Shown here: in pieces, positions 10,274 through 22,175 of the stretch
Position numbering within the stretch: the first letter of the stretch is position 1
Layout: each line of letters opens with the position of its first letter
DNA from: Fratercula arctica
Lineage: Eukaryota; Chordata; Aves; Charadriiformes; Alcidae
DNA: 64,000 nt
Direction of reading: 5' to 3'
NCBI GenBank assembly: GCA_947846985.1
Contig: CANTUZ010000021.1
Coordinates: forward strand, 1,232,711 to 1,296,710
Position numbers and translations under genes: made by a program
Notes under the pieces: model-generated
What the model was told of the DNA's origin: nothing
The model's database searches: none
The model's input: the letters and a program-made list of their open reading frames with translations, nothing else

Positions 10274-10588
10274 TTAGCAGGGGGGGCACCTTGTGCCGCA
10301 GTAGCGGCTGCCCAAGCCAGAGAGGCCGGAGAGGCCAAAGCCCCCGGAGGAGATGGGCACTCCCGCAGAGCTGAGGATGCTGCCAACGGCAGCGGAGGTG
10401 GAGGATCCCACGGCGGTGCTCTGTGGGAAGGAGCTGAGGATGGGGCCGGGCAGGGTCACCACCACGGGGGAGGGCTGGATGACGACGGTGGAGTCCTGGC
10501 ACTGCCTGACACAGGGCTCATTGCAGCTGTTGGCCAGCGGGGTGGGGCCGCAGGGCTGGCATGGCAGGCAGGGGTTGTAGCAGGACAT
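10274..10588 (-). CDS. Feather beta-keratin, gene 3 (104 aa)
   Basis: Variant Arg28, Tyr96, Pro102; the protein is identical to genes 7 and 8. Exon 2 starts at 10609, the intron is 10610-10986 (377 bp), and the exon 1 donor and TATA box (11046-11053) are intact. The 3' UTR is unusually short: only about 60 bases separate the stop from the ATTAAA signal at 10210-10215, against about 390 in gene 4, because the middle of the 3' UTR (including the hairpin site) is missing. The promoter flank is type Y. It is divergent from gene 4 and tail to tail with gene 2. Confidence 0.95.
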   Translation of the reverse strand: MSCYNPCLPCQPCGPTPLANSCNEPCVRQCQDSTVVIQPSPVVVTLPGPILSSFPQSTAVGSSTSAAVGSILSSAGVPISSGGFGLSGLSGLGSRYCGTRCPPC

Positions 10589-11045
10589 GTCTTGGAGCTG
10601 GAGGTGCACCTGGGAGAGAGGGCAGGGGGAAGCAGACCATGAGAGATGGGTGAGGAGCAGTCTGTCACCTCAACACAAGGGGGCAAAATCACGTACTGGA
10701 GATGAGAGCCAGAGGTGGAGAGAGGTCCAGGGGTTTCTCCTTCCCCGCATCCTAAAAGAACTCTGCCAAGAACGACTAAACCCAGGCATGTCCACGCCTA
10801 GCCCATAGTTCAGGAGGCACCTCAGCCTAGCCCCAACCTCTGTCCGTGCCACACTTTCTGCCCCCTTCCCTCTCCCATTACAAGAAGTTCCAAGACACAG
10901 CATAGGACAATAGAGACGGGATGTGCTACCAAATCCCAGAGAAAGAAGTGTAGGAAAAGGAGGACGAGAAAGGGCTTCAGACTCACCTTGTTCCAAAGGA
11001 GATGGAGGTGAGAGGAGTGGATGAGAGAAGGAGGAGAAGGGCCCA

Positions 11046-11053
11046 CTTTTATA
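11046..11053 (-). promoter_or_regulatory. TATA box of keratin gene 3
   Basis: TATAAAAG on the minus strand, about 60 bases upstream of the donor at 10981-10986. The conserved upstream block lies at about 11,098-11,148. Confidence 0.85.
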
Positions 11054-11979
11054 CTGCGCCTGCACAGCCCAAGGCCAATGGTGACTCCACGCGGGCAGTA
11101 ATTTTCCAACAGACTCACCTCCAAAGCAAAATATCCTACCTAATGGCACATGTTCTAGTTTTGGTTCCATCAACGCTGTCATTTCATTTCCTCATTTCTG
11201 TCATGCTTTGCCCGTTATGCAGGCTTCTTTCACGTGCCAGGATGAGAGGCCAAACGATATCCCAGGCTGAATTGTTTCGGGGCAGGCAGAAGATGAGCCC
11301 CAAGTGCTGTTGGGGTCTCGTGCAGGCAGGGAAAGGTGGCTTGGGGCAGTGAAGTGCGATTGTTTGCAACTCCCTTTGCAGGAAGATGCCCAGCTCTGCC
11401 CCACACCACACACATCAGCAGACCATCCAAAGGCTCCTCTTCCTTTAAGGACATGCCACTTGCTTCTCTCTCTCAGCTCACCCCAGCAGTCACTGGCCAT
11501 TGCATCTCCATGAAAAGGGAGATGGTTTCAGCTCTCTTCCTCTCGATGCCCTTTGCTCTGGGGAGAACATTTGCCTGGCTGTCTGAGTATGCAGGGCTGG
11601 GGTGCGCAAAGCCAAAGCCTACCTGGCGTTGAAGCAGGCAAAGCACATAGCACAAGAAGGTCTCCTTCCAGGTAGGTCACCATCAAAAGTGATGCCTGGG
11701 CAAAGGCAGCCCCAGCATTGAACGGGGCAGCTTCTCTGAGGACGGGGGATGCAGGAAGGGTTACTCTAAGCGTTCTGGGCCTTGGTCTTTACTGGTAGGA
11801 TTTTCTCACAGGAATTTGGGATCCTGATATTCCTCAGAAAGTCCGGAGGAGGGAAGACTTACCCACAGTAGAGCAGAATAGAGTCTGGAAAACATTTGAA
11901 CAGATTGGACTGACACGGTGTCGCTACCGCGCTGCCCTCAACTCCCTTTGAAAGTCCCAGCAGTCAGGAAATGCATCTG

Positions 11980-12870
11980 AGGACTGGAAGAAAGCCAGCA
12001 GGCCTCCTATCTTCCGGAAGGGCATGAAGGAGGAGCCGGGGAAGGACAGGCAGGTCAGCCTCACCTCAGTCCCTGCAAAAGGTGATGGCGCAAATCATCC
12101 GGGAAGCCATTTTCCCACAGGAAAGAACAAGAAGGTGATTGTGAGCGGTCAGCGTGGATTTATGGAGGGGAAAGCAGGCCTCACCAAACTCATGGCCTTC
12201 TTTGATGACGTGCCTGCCTCCGGTGGGCAAGGGCACTGCAGCAAATGTTGTTAATCTCCAGGTCTCCACGGGCTGTGACGAGGGGCACGAAGTCCAGGTA
12301 GAGGCCAGTCACTCTTGCTGCACTGCCTGGATCCGGACTAGGCTCACTAGTGTTTAATCCCTTTTTTAATGGCCTGCGGGGTTCAAAGGATTACACCTTC
12401 AGCAAGTCTGCAGGTGACGCACCACTCAGAGGAGGAGGGCGTTGATACAGCAGATAGCTGTGCTGCTGTTCAGAGGGATGTCAAGAAGGTGGAGACATGG
12501 GCAGACAGGAATGTCATGAGGTTCAGGCAAGGGAAATCCAAAAATCTCTTTATGCAAAGTCCTGCAGTGAGGGAAGAAGAACCTCACGCGTCACTGCAGG
12601 CTGGGGCTGATGGGCTGCAAAACAGCTTTGCAGGCAAGGACATGGGTCCTGGTGGACAACATGAGGCAGCCCTGCGCCCTTGCAGCAACGGCAGCCAACA
12701 GCACCATGGGCTGCAGTACAGAAGGTGATCCCTCTTCTCTGCTCAGCACTTCTGAGACCACAACTGCCATGAAACGTGTCAAGCTTGCAACTCTTTAGTA
12801 CGAGAAAGACATAGCCACACTGGAGTCCAGCAAAGGGCCACACAGATGAGTTAAGAATATTAAGGCAAAG
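11980..12870 (+). mobile_element. Old CR1 remnant, type Y flank of gene 3
   Basis: Decayed CR1 ORF2 in several frames: the RT region near 12,024-12,254 ('VSLTSVPAKGDGANHP', 'GFMEGKAGLTKLM'), then a 'VKKVETWADRNVMRF' stretch near 12,490, then the 'ggtgatccctcttctctgctcagcact' region near 12,725. A further CR1-like scrap ('LQKWAHRSLMTFKKEKCQVLHL') lies at about 13,230-13,320. Confidence 0.7.
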
Positions 12871-14609
12871 CTCAGCTGGCTTTGCGTCTTGCAAAGGGCA
12901 CCCGGAGAAACAGGCAAAAAGCATCAAGAACAACATCCACCCCTACAAGATCAGCTGAAGACTGACAGAGAAAAACGGGGGCCCATTGCTGACTGGGGCG
13001 GCGATTTCCTGAACAGTGGACAGAGAACAGGCTGGGTGGAGCCAGTGCCTTGTCTCTCAGTCTTCACCTACAAGATCTCCCGGGCCACAGTGCCCTCTGA
13101 AAGAGTTGAAGAAGGGAGGGGGACCCCTCCTGGCAATGGGTGGGCATCACATCAAGGACTGCCTGAGAAAATCCCACCCGTACATAGCAGCTGATGCACT
13201 CCAGGGCAGGGCTCCCACAGAGGCCGACCTAGACAGCCTCCAGAAATGGGCCCACAGGAGCCTTATGACATTCAAGAAGGAAAAATGTCAAGTCCTGCAC
13301 CTGGAAAGGAAGAACCTCTTGCATCAGTAGGGACTGGGCACTGAACTACGGCATGGTCCTAGAGCCCTTGAACCTGCTCCGGGTAGATCTGCCCCCTGGG
13401 GCAGGCTCAGCGATGGAGAGACACTTGGAGGGTGGAAGGCAACAGATGCACCGGGCTCATCTTCCTGGACAAAGAGACCAGGCCGTGGTGAGGAGCTCTC
13501 CTGAATGCTCTGGAGAGGAAAAGAAAGGCTTGCAGAAAACAGCTCCCCACCAGCTGGGACTCAGCCCTGGGTCCCAGGCGACACATCTTCTCCCGGCACT
13601 AGGGCTTCACCATGCCTCCTTTCCCATGCCCCAGGGGACTCGTCAGCTTGGAGCACAACCCAGCACCGTGGCAGAGGCAAGGAAATTTCCCCCAACTCCC
13701 CAGCAAGCAAGGCCTGACAGGACCCTGAAGTGCCACGTCCCTGAGGATGCTCAGGGAGGGGATGGGATCAGAACGGCCCTGCGTTCAAAAACAGCTCTCA
13801 GACTCCATCAGAAAGGTGATGCACTTCCCTGCCCTCCAGGTATGGAGGCAGCTGGGACACATCCCAGGAGGGCAAGGGAAAGCCTTCGGCAGGCAAGCTT
13901 CCTGGGACAGACTCTCCCTACCCATGGCGAGTCACGCTCTAATTGTGGATTGGCCGTGTGTCAGCCTTTTGGTGTGACGCCAAGCCAGGAGTGCGTGCTC
14001 TCTGCGGGTCCTTGTCCCACGCAGGCCTGTTTTTCCCTCCAGCCAGGGCAGCTGCATCCTAGCCCCAGGAAAACCACATCCAAGCACTGAGCTGTACCCA
14101 AGCACACCTCCAGGAAGCCCTAATGGCCACTGCTCTCAGCCCGACCTTCTTGCCGGCACTGCCACAGCGCAGGCGGCTCACGGGACAGTCACTGTGTTTG
14201 GAAAAGTGTCCAGGCCATTGTGTCTCTTGCTGGTCAGGGTCCAAAGTGTGAGGCCAAAGTGCGTGGTGGTGTGAGGAGAGTGGGAGGAACAAGGCACTGT
14301 CCCGAGCCCTAACACACCGCTCAGGTGCTGAGGAAGAACCCAAGTCCATGGGGCTCCACTTGGGCCTTTTCTTCTGCCCGTACCGATGTGTTCCTGCATG
14401 GGAAGTCCTTGGGCTTCTCATCCCGGTTCTTGAAAGGAGCCTCCATGGTCTACTGGGCATGCCAGAAATGAGGAAATGAAACAGCAGTGCTGACAGAAAC
14501 CAAAACACAACCTCTGCCACTAGGTAGGACATTTTGCTTTGGAGGTGAGTCTATTGGAAAATTACTGCCCGCAAGAAGTGACTGTGCACCTGGGGCAGTG
14601 CAGGAGCTG

Positions 14610-14617
14610 TATAAAAG
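14610..14617 (+). promoter_or_regulatory. TATA box of keratin gene 4
   Basis: TATAAAAG, about 60 bases upstream of the exon 1 donor at 14676. The conserved block lies at 14,516-14,570, with a donor-like GGTGAGTCTA about 65 bases upstream of the TATA box. Confidence 0.85.
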
Positions 14618-15058
14618 CGGGCCCTTCTCTCCTCTGTAATCCACTCCTCTCCACCTCCATCTCCTTTGGAACAAGGTGAGTCTGAAGCCCTTCCTTCTCC
14701 TTCGACTCCTCTGGGATTTCTCAGCCCACACGTGCCCCTTTGTCCCATGCAGGGTCTTAGAACGGATTGCCGTGGGAGAGGGAAGGGAGCAGAAGGTGTG
14801 CCATGGAGAGAGGATGGGTCTTGGTTGAGGTGTCTCCTTAGCTTTAGGTAGATGGGGATCTCCCTGGGCTTGGTCACCTTTAGCAGGGCTCTTCTGAGGG
14901 AAAGGAGAAGCCTGTGGACCTCTCCACACAGCCTACAGCTCTCATCTCTGGTTCATGCCTTGGGTCCCTTGTGGTGGGGTGACAGGCTGCTCCTCACCCA
15001 TCTCTCATGGTCTGCTTCCCCCTGCCCTCTCTCCCAGGTGCACCTCCAGCTCCAAGAC

Positions 15059-15373
15059 ATGTCCTGCTACAACCCCTGCCTGCCCTGCCAGCCCTGCGGC
15101 CCCACCCCGCTGGCCAACAGCTGCAATGAGCCCTGTGTCATGCAGTGCCAGGACTCCACTGTCGTCATCCAGCCCTCCCCCGTGGTGGTGACCCTGCCCG
15201 GACCCATCCTCAGCTCCTTCCCACAGAGCACCGCCGTGGGATCCTCCACCTCCGCTGCCGTTGGCAGCATCCTCAGCTCTGCGGGAGTGCCCATCTCCTC
15301 CGGGGGCTTTGGCCTCTCCGGCCTCTCTGGCTTGGGCAGCCGCTCCTGCGGCACAAGGTGCCTCCCCTGCTAA
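15059..15373 (+). CDS. Feather beta-keratin, gene 4 (104 aa)
   Basis: Variant Met28, Ser96, Leu102; the protein is identical to gene 1. Exon 1 ends at 14675, the intron is 14676-15037 (362 bp) and exon 2 starts at 15038. The full-length 3' UTR has the hairpin at 15406-15436 and AATAAA at 15767-15772. The promoter flank is type X. Flanks and introns match gene 6 at an offset of 9,677 on both sides, yet the last codons differ from gene 6, which suggests local gene conversion. Confidence 0.96.
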   Translation: MSCYNPCLPCQPCGPTPLANSCNEPCVMQCQDSTVVIQPSPVVVTLPGPILSSFPQSTAVGSSTSAAVGSILSSAGVPISSGGFGLSGLSGLGSRSCGTRCLPC

Positions 15374-15405
15374 AGCTGCCGGCGATGGCCCTGGCAAGGT
15401 CCCCA

Positions 15406-15436
15406 GGTACCCAGACTGCTACCAGTCTGGGGTACC
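15406..15436 (+). repeat. 3' UTR hairpin, gene 4
   Basis: Same inverted repeat as in gene 2, 33 bases after the stop codon. Confidence 0.8.
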
Positions 15437-15993
15437 AGACTGGGGATGGAGCACTGTGATCTTGCTTTCAGAGGGGCTGAGCAACCCCAACACCCCTTCC
15501 ATTCGGACGGGGCCAGCCCGGGCTCTCACAAAGCACGGCCCATGCCTGCCTTTCCCCTCTTCCATTCCCCTTTCCCTCTTGTGTCCTTGTTCTCTTCTGC
15601 TGCCCTGGGCTGTGAGCCCCACAGAGCCAGCCTAGGGAGGACCTGCTGGCCCTGCTCCCTCTCTGGGACAGGCAGATCGACACCTTGCGGGGTCTCTGAC
15701 ACAGCCCCTTGTGCTTTGTATACTTGGGCCTCCACTCCGATTGACCTCATATCCCTCTTTTAACCCAATAAAGTTCTGCTGCATCCCAATCCACGCCTTT
15801 GTGTCATCCTCTTCTCTGCAGCACTCTCCCAAGATTCACAGGGAGATGGATGTTGCTAAGGGGTGGTCTGGGGAGGGAGTTGTAGGATAAGGTTTTTCAG
15901 TGGCTCTTAACATGGGATTGCTTTGACTATCCTGGGTCGTGCATTTTGTGACACTCTGCTTTCTCATCTTCGCTACCAATCTGGGGCTGGATC

Positions 15994-18900
15994 GAATCAT
16001 AGAATCAGAGAATGAGTTGGCTTGGAAGGGACCTCTAAAGGCCATCTAGTCCAACCCCCTGCAGTCAGCAGGGACATCTTCAACTAGAGCAGGTCGCTCA
16101 GAGCCTCATCCAGCCTGGCCTTGGATGTCTCCAGGGATGGGGCCTCCACCCCCAATCTGGGCAACCTGGGCCAGTGTCTCACCACCCTCAGGGTAAAGAA
16201 CTTCTTCCTAATCTCTCATCTAAACCTGCCCTGCTCTAGTTTAAAACCATTGCCCCTCGTCCTATCACGACATGCCCTTGCAAACAGCCCCTCCCCAGCT
16301 TTCCTGTAGGCCCCCTTCAGGGACTGGAAGGGGCTGGAAGGTCTCCCCGGAGCCTTCTCTTCTCCAGGCTGAATCCCCCGAACTCTCTCAGCCTGTCCTC
16401 ACAGCAGAGGGGCTCCAGCTCTCCCAGCATCTCCGGGGCCTCCTCTGGCCCCGCTCCAACTGCTCCGTGTCCTTCTTGTGCTGAGGGCTCCAGAGCTGGA
16501 CACAGGACTCCAGGTGGGGTCTCACCAGAGCAGAGCAGAGGGGCAGAATCACCTCTCTCGATCTGCTGGCCACGGTTCTTTTGATACAGCCCAGGATGCG
16601 ATTGGCCTTCTGGGCTGCAAGCACACGGTGTTGGCTCGTGTCCAGCTTTTCATCCACCAGTACCCCCAAGTCCTTTCCCATAGGGCTGCTCTCTATCACA
16701 TCATCCCCCAGCCTTTATAGACAACGAGGATTGTCCCAACCCAAGTGTAGGACCTTGCACTTGGCCTTGTTGAACTTCATGAGGTTTGCACGGGCCCACC
16801 TCTCCAGCTCGTCCAGGTCCCTCTGGATGACATCCCGTCCCTCTGGCATGTCAACCTCACCACTCAGCTTGGTGTCATCTGCAAACTTGCTGAGGGTGCA
16901 CTTGATCCCACTGTCTATGTCATTGATGAAGATATTGAACAGCACCGGTCCCAGTACGGATCCCTGAGGGACACCACTTGTCACCCCTCTCCATCTGGAC
17001 ATCGAGCCATTGACCACCTCCCTCTGGATGTGACCATCCAGCCAGTTCCTTGTCCACCGAATAGTCCCCCCATCAAATCCGGATCTCTCCAACTTAGAGA
17101 GAAGGATGTTATGGGGGATGTGCGTCAAAGGCCTTGCAGAAGTCCAGATAGATGATATCCGTTGCTCTTCCCTTGTCCGCTGATGCAGTCACTCCATTGT
17201 AGAAAGCCACTAGGTTGGTCAGGCAGGACTTGCCCCTGGTGAAGCCATGCTGGCTGTCTCCAATCACCTCCCTGTCCCCCATGTGCTTTAGCAAAGCTTC
17301 TAGGAGGATCTGTTCCATGATCTGCCCAGGCACAGAGGTGAGGCTCACAGGGTGGTAGTTCCCACGGTCCTCCTTTCCACTCTTCTTAAAAACGGGGGCG
17401 ATGCTTCCCTTTTTCCAGTCGCCAGGGACTTCACCTGACTGCCATGGCTTTTCAAATATCATGCATTGTGGCTTGGCAACTACATCAGCCAGTTCCCTCA
17501 GGACTCTGGAGTGCACCTCATCAGGTCCCATAGACTTGTGTATGTTCACGTTCCTGAGGTGGTCACGAACCTTGTCTTCACTTACAGCGGGAGCGACTTT
17601 GTTCCCCACGTCCCTGTCTTGCGGTCCTTCAACTCGGGAAGCATGAGGAGAGAGGCTGGCAGTGAAGACTGAGGCTAAAAAGGTGTTGAGAACCTCAACC
17701 TTCTCCTCATCTATCGTTACCAGTTTGCCATTCTTGGTCATCAGGGAGGTTATGCTTTCTTGAACCTTCCTCTTCTGGTTGACATAGCCGTAGAAGCCCT
17801 TCTTGTTATTCTTAGCATCCCTTGCCAATTTCAGCTCCAGCTGTGCCTTGGCCTTCCTGACTTCCTCCCTACAGCGTCCCTATACTCCTCCCAGGACACC
17901 TGATGCTGCTAGAACTGCCTGGGCAGTTCCTTCTTGCCTTTTAGTTTGACCAACAGGTCCCAGCTCAGCCATACCGGTCTCCTCCCTTTCTTACTTAATT
18001 TCTTACACCTGGGGATCGAGAGCTCTTGTGCTCTATGCAAAGTGTCCTTGAAGATCTGCCAGCTCTCTTCTGCCCCCTTGTCCCTGAGAACCGTTTCCCA
18101 GGCGGTCCTATTGACTAACTCCTTGAAGAGCTGGAGGTTTGCTTTCCTAAAATTCAGGGTCCTGACTACGCTCCTCATCTGACACGTATCCCTCAGGACT
18201 GTGAACTCCACCAGTGCGTGGTCACTGCAGCCCAGGTTGCCTCCAATCTTGACATCCCCCATGAGCTCACTCACGTTGGTGACTGTGAGGTCCAGTATCG
18301 TATCCCCTCGGGTAGGGCTGTCTATTTCCTGTCTTAGGAAGTTATCGTCGAGGCACTCCAGGAACCTGCTGGATCGTCTACAGCTCGCCCTGTTACTTTT
18401 CCAGCAGGTGTCGGGGTCGTTGAAATCCCCCAGCAGGACGAGAGCTTTCGAGTGCGATGCCTCCTGTAGCTGGAGGAAGAAGGCTTCATCAGCAGGTTCC
18501 CCTTGATCAGGCGGCCTGTAGTAGACACCAACCACAAGGTCCCCCTTGTTGCCTCGGTCTCTAATTCCTACCCATAAGCTTTTGACTTCCTCTTGGCTGT
18601 TCTTTAGGGACATCTCTTCACGCTCTATCCACTCCTTGACATAGAGGGCAACACCTACGCCCCTCCTTCCTCACCTGTCCCTTCTGAACAGCTTGTAGCC
18701 ATCCATAGCCACGTTCCAGTCATAGGATTCGTACCACCACGTTTCAGTAATGGCCACTCTGTCGTAGCTTTCCAGCAGCACCGTAGCTTCCAGCTCCTCC
18801 TGTTTGCTGCCCATCCTGCCTGCACTTGTGTAGAGGCACTTCAGCCAGGCTGTTGGCTGTGACACCTTCTTAGGGGAGCAGCCCTTGGGGTGTTTCACGG

Positions 18901-19050
18901 GTGTTTCCCTGTTGACTCCAACTACTTCAGGAGCCCCTGGCTCGTCTCCGTAAGACTTTGACTGATGTGCAGCATCCCCAGCATCCCCAGCATGCCTCGG
19001 GGCAACAGGCCGAAGGCCCTTCCTAGCGCCCCATCCCTCCAACCCTGATG
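15994..19050 (-). mobile_element. CR1 LINE, about 3 kb, minus strand
   Basis: The second copy of the best-preserved CR1 in the window. From its 5' side it encodes the region before and into the ORF2 endonuclease (18,671-18,900 and 17,909-18,613, with 'GVYYRPPDQGEP' and 'LLGDFNDPDTCWKS'), then the reverse transcriptase in two pieces (17,109-17,828 with '[17 protein letters not shown]' and '[17 protein letters not shown]'; 16,715-17,128 with '[17 protein letters not shown]' and the FADD catalytic motif), then the C-terminal part (16,388-16,699). The frame changes near 17,120 and an in-frame TGA follows 'LFRRDR', so ORF2 is not functional. The 3' end carries the inverse of ATTCTATGATTC at 15,994. 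The right edge is the duplication boundary with the gene 5 tail, not a natural CR1 end. Confidence 0.92.
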
Positions 19051-19523
19051 TGATGTCCCACTGCTTGTCACAGACCCCTGCACAACATCTCTCTCCCAGG
19101 CCATCTTGTGAGAGCATCTGCACAGGAAAGGACGACACAAAGGCATGGGCTGGGATGCAGATGAACTTTAATGAGTCAAAACAGGGAAATGAGGTCACCC
19201 TGAGTGGACGCCCCAGTTCAGGGAGCAACAGGGGCAGAAAAGAGACTGTGACCCATGGCTGCAGTGAAGATCAAGACAGGTGTCCAGCCTGCCCCACAAA
19301 GGGAGCAGGGCCAGCAGGTCCTCCCTAGGCTGGCTCTGTGGGGCTCACAGCCCCGGGCAGCAGAAGAGAACAAGGACACAAGAGGGAAAGGGGAATGGAA
19401 GAGGGGAAAGGCAGGCATGGGCCGTGCTTTGTGAGAGCCCAGGCTGGCCCTGTCCGAATGGAAGGGGTGTTGGGGTTGCTCAGCCCCTCTGAAAGCAAGA
19501 TCACAGTGCTCCATCCCCAGTCT

Positions 19524-19554
19524 GGTACCCCAGACTGGTAGCAGTCTGGGTACC
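19524..19554 (-). repeat. 3' UTR hairpin, gene 5
   Basis: Mirror of the gene 2 hairpin, 33 bases past the gene 5 stop on the minus strand. Confidence 0.8.
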
Positions 19555-19586
19555 TGGGGACCTTGCCAGGGCCATCGCCGGCAGCT

Positions 19587-19901
19587 TTAGCAGGGGAGGC
19601 ACCTTGTGCCGCAGGAGCGGCTGCCCAAGCCAGAGAGGCCGGAGAGGCCAAAGCCCCCGGAGGAGATGGGCACTCCCGCAGAGCTGAGGATGCTGCCAAC
19701 GGCAGCGGAGGTGGAGGATCCCACGGCGGTGCTCTGTGGGAAGGAGCTGAGGATGGGGCCGGGCAGGGTCACCACCACGGGGGAGGGCTGGATGACGACG
19801 GTGGAGTCCTGGCACTGCCTGACACAGGGCTCATTGCAGCTGTTGGCCAGCGGGGTGGGGCCGCAGGGCTGGCATGGCAGGCAGGGGTTGTAGCAGGACA
19901 T
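19587..19901 (-). CDS. Feather beta-keratin, gene 5 (104 aa)
   Basis: Variant Arg28, Ser96, Leu102, the same protein as genes 2 and 9. Exon 2 starts at 19922, the intron is 19923-20314 (392 bp, same length as in its mirror gene 2) and the donor adjoins exon 1 at 20315. An ATTAAA signal is at 19167-19172. It is divergent from gene 6. The promoter flank is type Y, copied inverted from gene 2, while its partner gene 6 carries a flank copied directly from gene 4. Pair 3 is therefore a mosaic of two source pairs. Confidence 0.96.
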   Translation of the reverse strand: MSCYNPCLPCQPCGPTPLANSCNEPCVRQCQDSTVVIQPSPVVVTLPGPILSSFPQSTAVGSSTSAAVGSILSSAGVPISSGGFGLSGLSGLGSRSCGTRCLPC

Positions 19902-20369
19902 GTCTTGGGACTGGAGGTGCAGCTGGAATAGACTGAAGGCAGAAGAAGAGCCTGAGGGGTGGGTAAAGAGCAGACTGTCACACCACCACAAGGGAGGCAA
20001 GACATCAGCTGGAGACGAGAACTTGAGGCTGTGTAGGGAGGCACACCAGCTTCTTCTTCCCTGTGGCCCACAAGTGCCCTGCCACCAGTGACCGAGCCCA
20101 GAGAAGTCTCCATATACCACACAGGTCAGAAGACACCTCCTGAGTATGAGGTCCCAAAACCCAGCCTCTCTCCATGCCACAACTCCATCCCTTCCCTCTC
20201 GCATGACAAGCAGCCCCATGAGCAATCTAGGATAAAGGGGCAGGTATGTGCTGAGAAATCCCAGAGGAGGATGAGGACGAGGAGGAGAAAGAGGAGAAAG
20301 GGCGACAGACTCACCTCGTTCCCAAGGAGAAATAGGCGAGACAAGTGGATGACAGACTGAAAGGGCCCG

Positions 20370-20377
20370 CTTTTATA
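20370..20377 (-). promoter_or_regulatory. TATA box of keratin gene 5
   Basis: TATAAAAG on the minus strand, at the mirror position of the gene 2 TATA box. Confidence 0.85.
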
Positions 20378-21014
20378 CTATTCCTGCACTGCCTAAGGCC
20401 CACTGTCACTGTACGCACGCAGTAATTTTCTAACAAAAACAGACTCATCTCCAAAGCAAAACATGCTACCTAATGGCACAGGTTGTTTTTGGTTTCCCTT
20501 AACGCTTCCATTACATTTCCTCATTTCTGGCATGCCTGGTCTGCCATGCTGGCTCCTTTCATGTTCTGAGATGAGAGGCCCAATGATCTCCAGGGCCCGG
20601 TGATGTCAGTGCAGGCTCAAGATGCCTCCTAAGTGCTGGTGGGGTCCACCTGGCATTGAATCAGACAAAGCACATGGAGGGAAACAAGGTCTTCTTCCAG
20701 GTAGGTCAGAGTGAGACTTGGCCAAAGGCAGCCCCAGCACTAAATGGGGTAGATTCAGTGGGGACAGGGATAGCATGCAAGGCAAAGGTACTCCAAAGGG
20801 TCTTGGCCTTGATCTCTACTGGCAGGATTTGCTGACATCAGCTTCCTGACATTCCTCAGAAAGTGTAGAGCAGGAAAGACACAGCTGCAGTAGAGGAGGA
20901 TCGGGTGTGGGAACACAGAAACAGATTGGACTGACATGAGTGCAAGCAACCTGATGCCATGCACCTGAGGGAATTGGTTGGTGTCACTACATGTCTGCTC
21001 TGAACTCCCTTTGA

Positions 21015-21760
21015 GTGTCACAGCAGTCAGGGAATGCATGTGAGGACTGGAAGACGGGCCAATGGGCCTCCTGTCTTCAGGAAGGGCATGAAGAGAGAGC
21101 CAGAGTACGACAGGCAGGTCAGCCTCACCTCAATCCCTGCAAAGGTGATGGAGCAAATCATCCTGGAAGCCATTTTCCCACAGGAAAGAACAAGAAGGTG
21201 ATTGTGAGAGGCCACCATGGATTTACAGAGGGGAAAGCAGGCCTGACCAACCTCATGGCCTCCTTTGATGAAGTGCCTGCCTCTGGTGATTGCAGGAAGT
21301 GCAGGAAATGTTGTTAATCTCATCTAAACAAGGCTTTTGATGCTGTCTGCTGTGACAATCGTTACAAACCAACGGACAAAATACAGGCTAGGGAAGAGGG
21401 CAGTGCAGGGGACTGAAATCTGGGATGGCTGCTGAACTCCAAGGGTTGTGATGAGTGTCACAAGGTCCATCTGGTGGCCACTGACTCCTGGTGTCTGTTA
21501 GGGGTCCAGCCTGGGACCAGTCGTGTTTAACGCCTTTATGCAAACTCCTACAGTGGGGGAGGAAGAATTTCCAAACAGCTTTGCAGCAGAGGATGTGGGC
21601 ACAGTGGACACCATGAGGAAGCCCTGCACCCATGTGGAAATGGCATCCAACACCATCGTGGGCTGCATTAGGAAGGCAGTTTCTATCAGATCGTGGAAGG
21701 TGATCCCTCTTCTCTACTCAGCACTGCTGAGATGACAACTACCAAGAACAGCGTCCAGTT
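21015..21760 (+). mobile_element. Old CR1 remnant, type Y flank of gene 5
   Basis: Same decayed RT text as 4,200-4,560 but inverted, followed by the 'ggtgatccctcttctctactcagcact' region near 21,700. Here the old CR1 is uninterrupted where pair 1 has a nested insertion. Confidence 0.65.
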
Positions 21761-21789
21761 CGTGACTCCACACTAGAAGAGAGGCACTG

Positions 21790-22175
21790 GCACAAGCCCA
21801 GCATAGGGACACGGAGCCCATGAACTGACTGGAGCCCCTGAGGCAGGAGGGGCTGCGAGAGGTGGGGCTGTTCACCCTGTAGGAGAGAAGGCCCAAGGGC
21901 ACAACTCATAGCAATGGGTAAAAGAGCTTATAGGAGGTAGTCAAGAACACAGAGCCAGACTGTCCTGAGTCCTATCCAGTGAAGAGAAAGGAGGTGCATA
22001 TAGGTACCTACTGAAATATGGGAAATTACATAGTGTGAAGGTGCTGAAGCAATGGCTGCTGTTGCCTGGAGAAGTTGTGACTTCTCCATCCTTGTAGGTA
22101 TTAAGAGCTTGACAGGACTTGACCCTGAACGGTTGGACTAGACGATCTCCAGAGGTCCCTTCCAACCTCAAGGAT
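21790..22175 (+). mobile_element. CR1 3' fragment, diverged
   Basis: The CR1-like 'gactggagcccctgaggcag...aggggctg' start and the 'ggttggactagacgatctccagaggtcccttccaacct' end are recognisable. The middle is decayed. The stretch 22,176-23,097 that follows shows further CR1-like scraps ('tcaccta...gtctcccaggccacagtgccctctgaaag', also at 13,070) but no gene. Confidence 0.7.

Larger units (their letters stand above)
10670..14985. repeat. Flipped intergenic block, copy 1 (mate 30705-35020)
   Basis: The whole space between the coding exons of genes 3 and 4, with both promoters and exon 1s. It is near-identical to 30,705-35,020 but inverted (positions sum to 45,690; for example 10986 with 34704, 14676 with 31014, 13353 with 32337). 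Outside the block the same two regions match in direct orientation at offset 20,043. It contains type Y flank (left), old CR1 remnants and type X flank (right). The long ORF at 13,353-14,090 lies in this DNA and has no family features. Confidence 0.92.
19290..21571 (-). repeat. Inverted-repeat arm A' (mate 4004-6285)
   Basis: Mirror copy of the gene 2 region, holding gene 5, its promoter and type Y flank. The match stops in the 3' UTR just left of the 'ggacctgctggccctgct' stretch, after which gene 5 has its own poly(A) end. Confidence 0.9.

Noticed and set aside
13353..14090. 245-codon open frame conserved in three copies
   Set aside because: The copies are recent duplicates, so conservation is uninformative. 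No family motif; the frame crosses old CR1 debris and keratin flank.
10640..15040. Shared bidirectional core promoter for divergent keratin pairs
   Set aside because: Each gene has its own TATA box and exon 1, separated from its partner by 2.6-3.9 kb.
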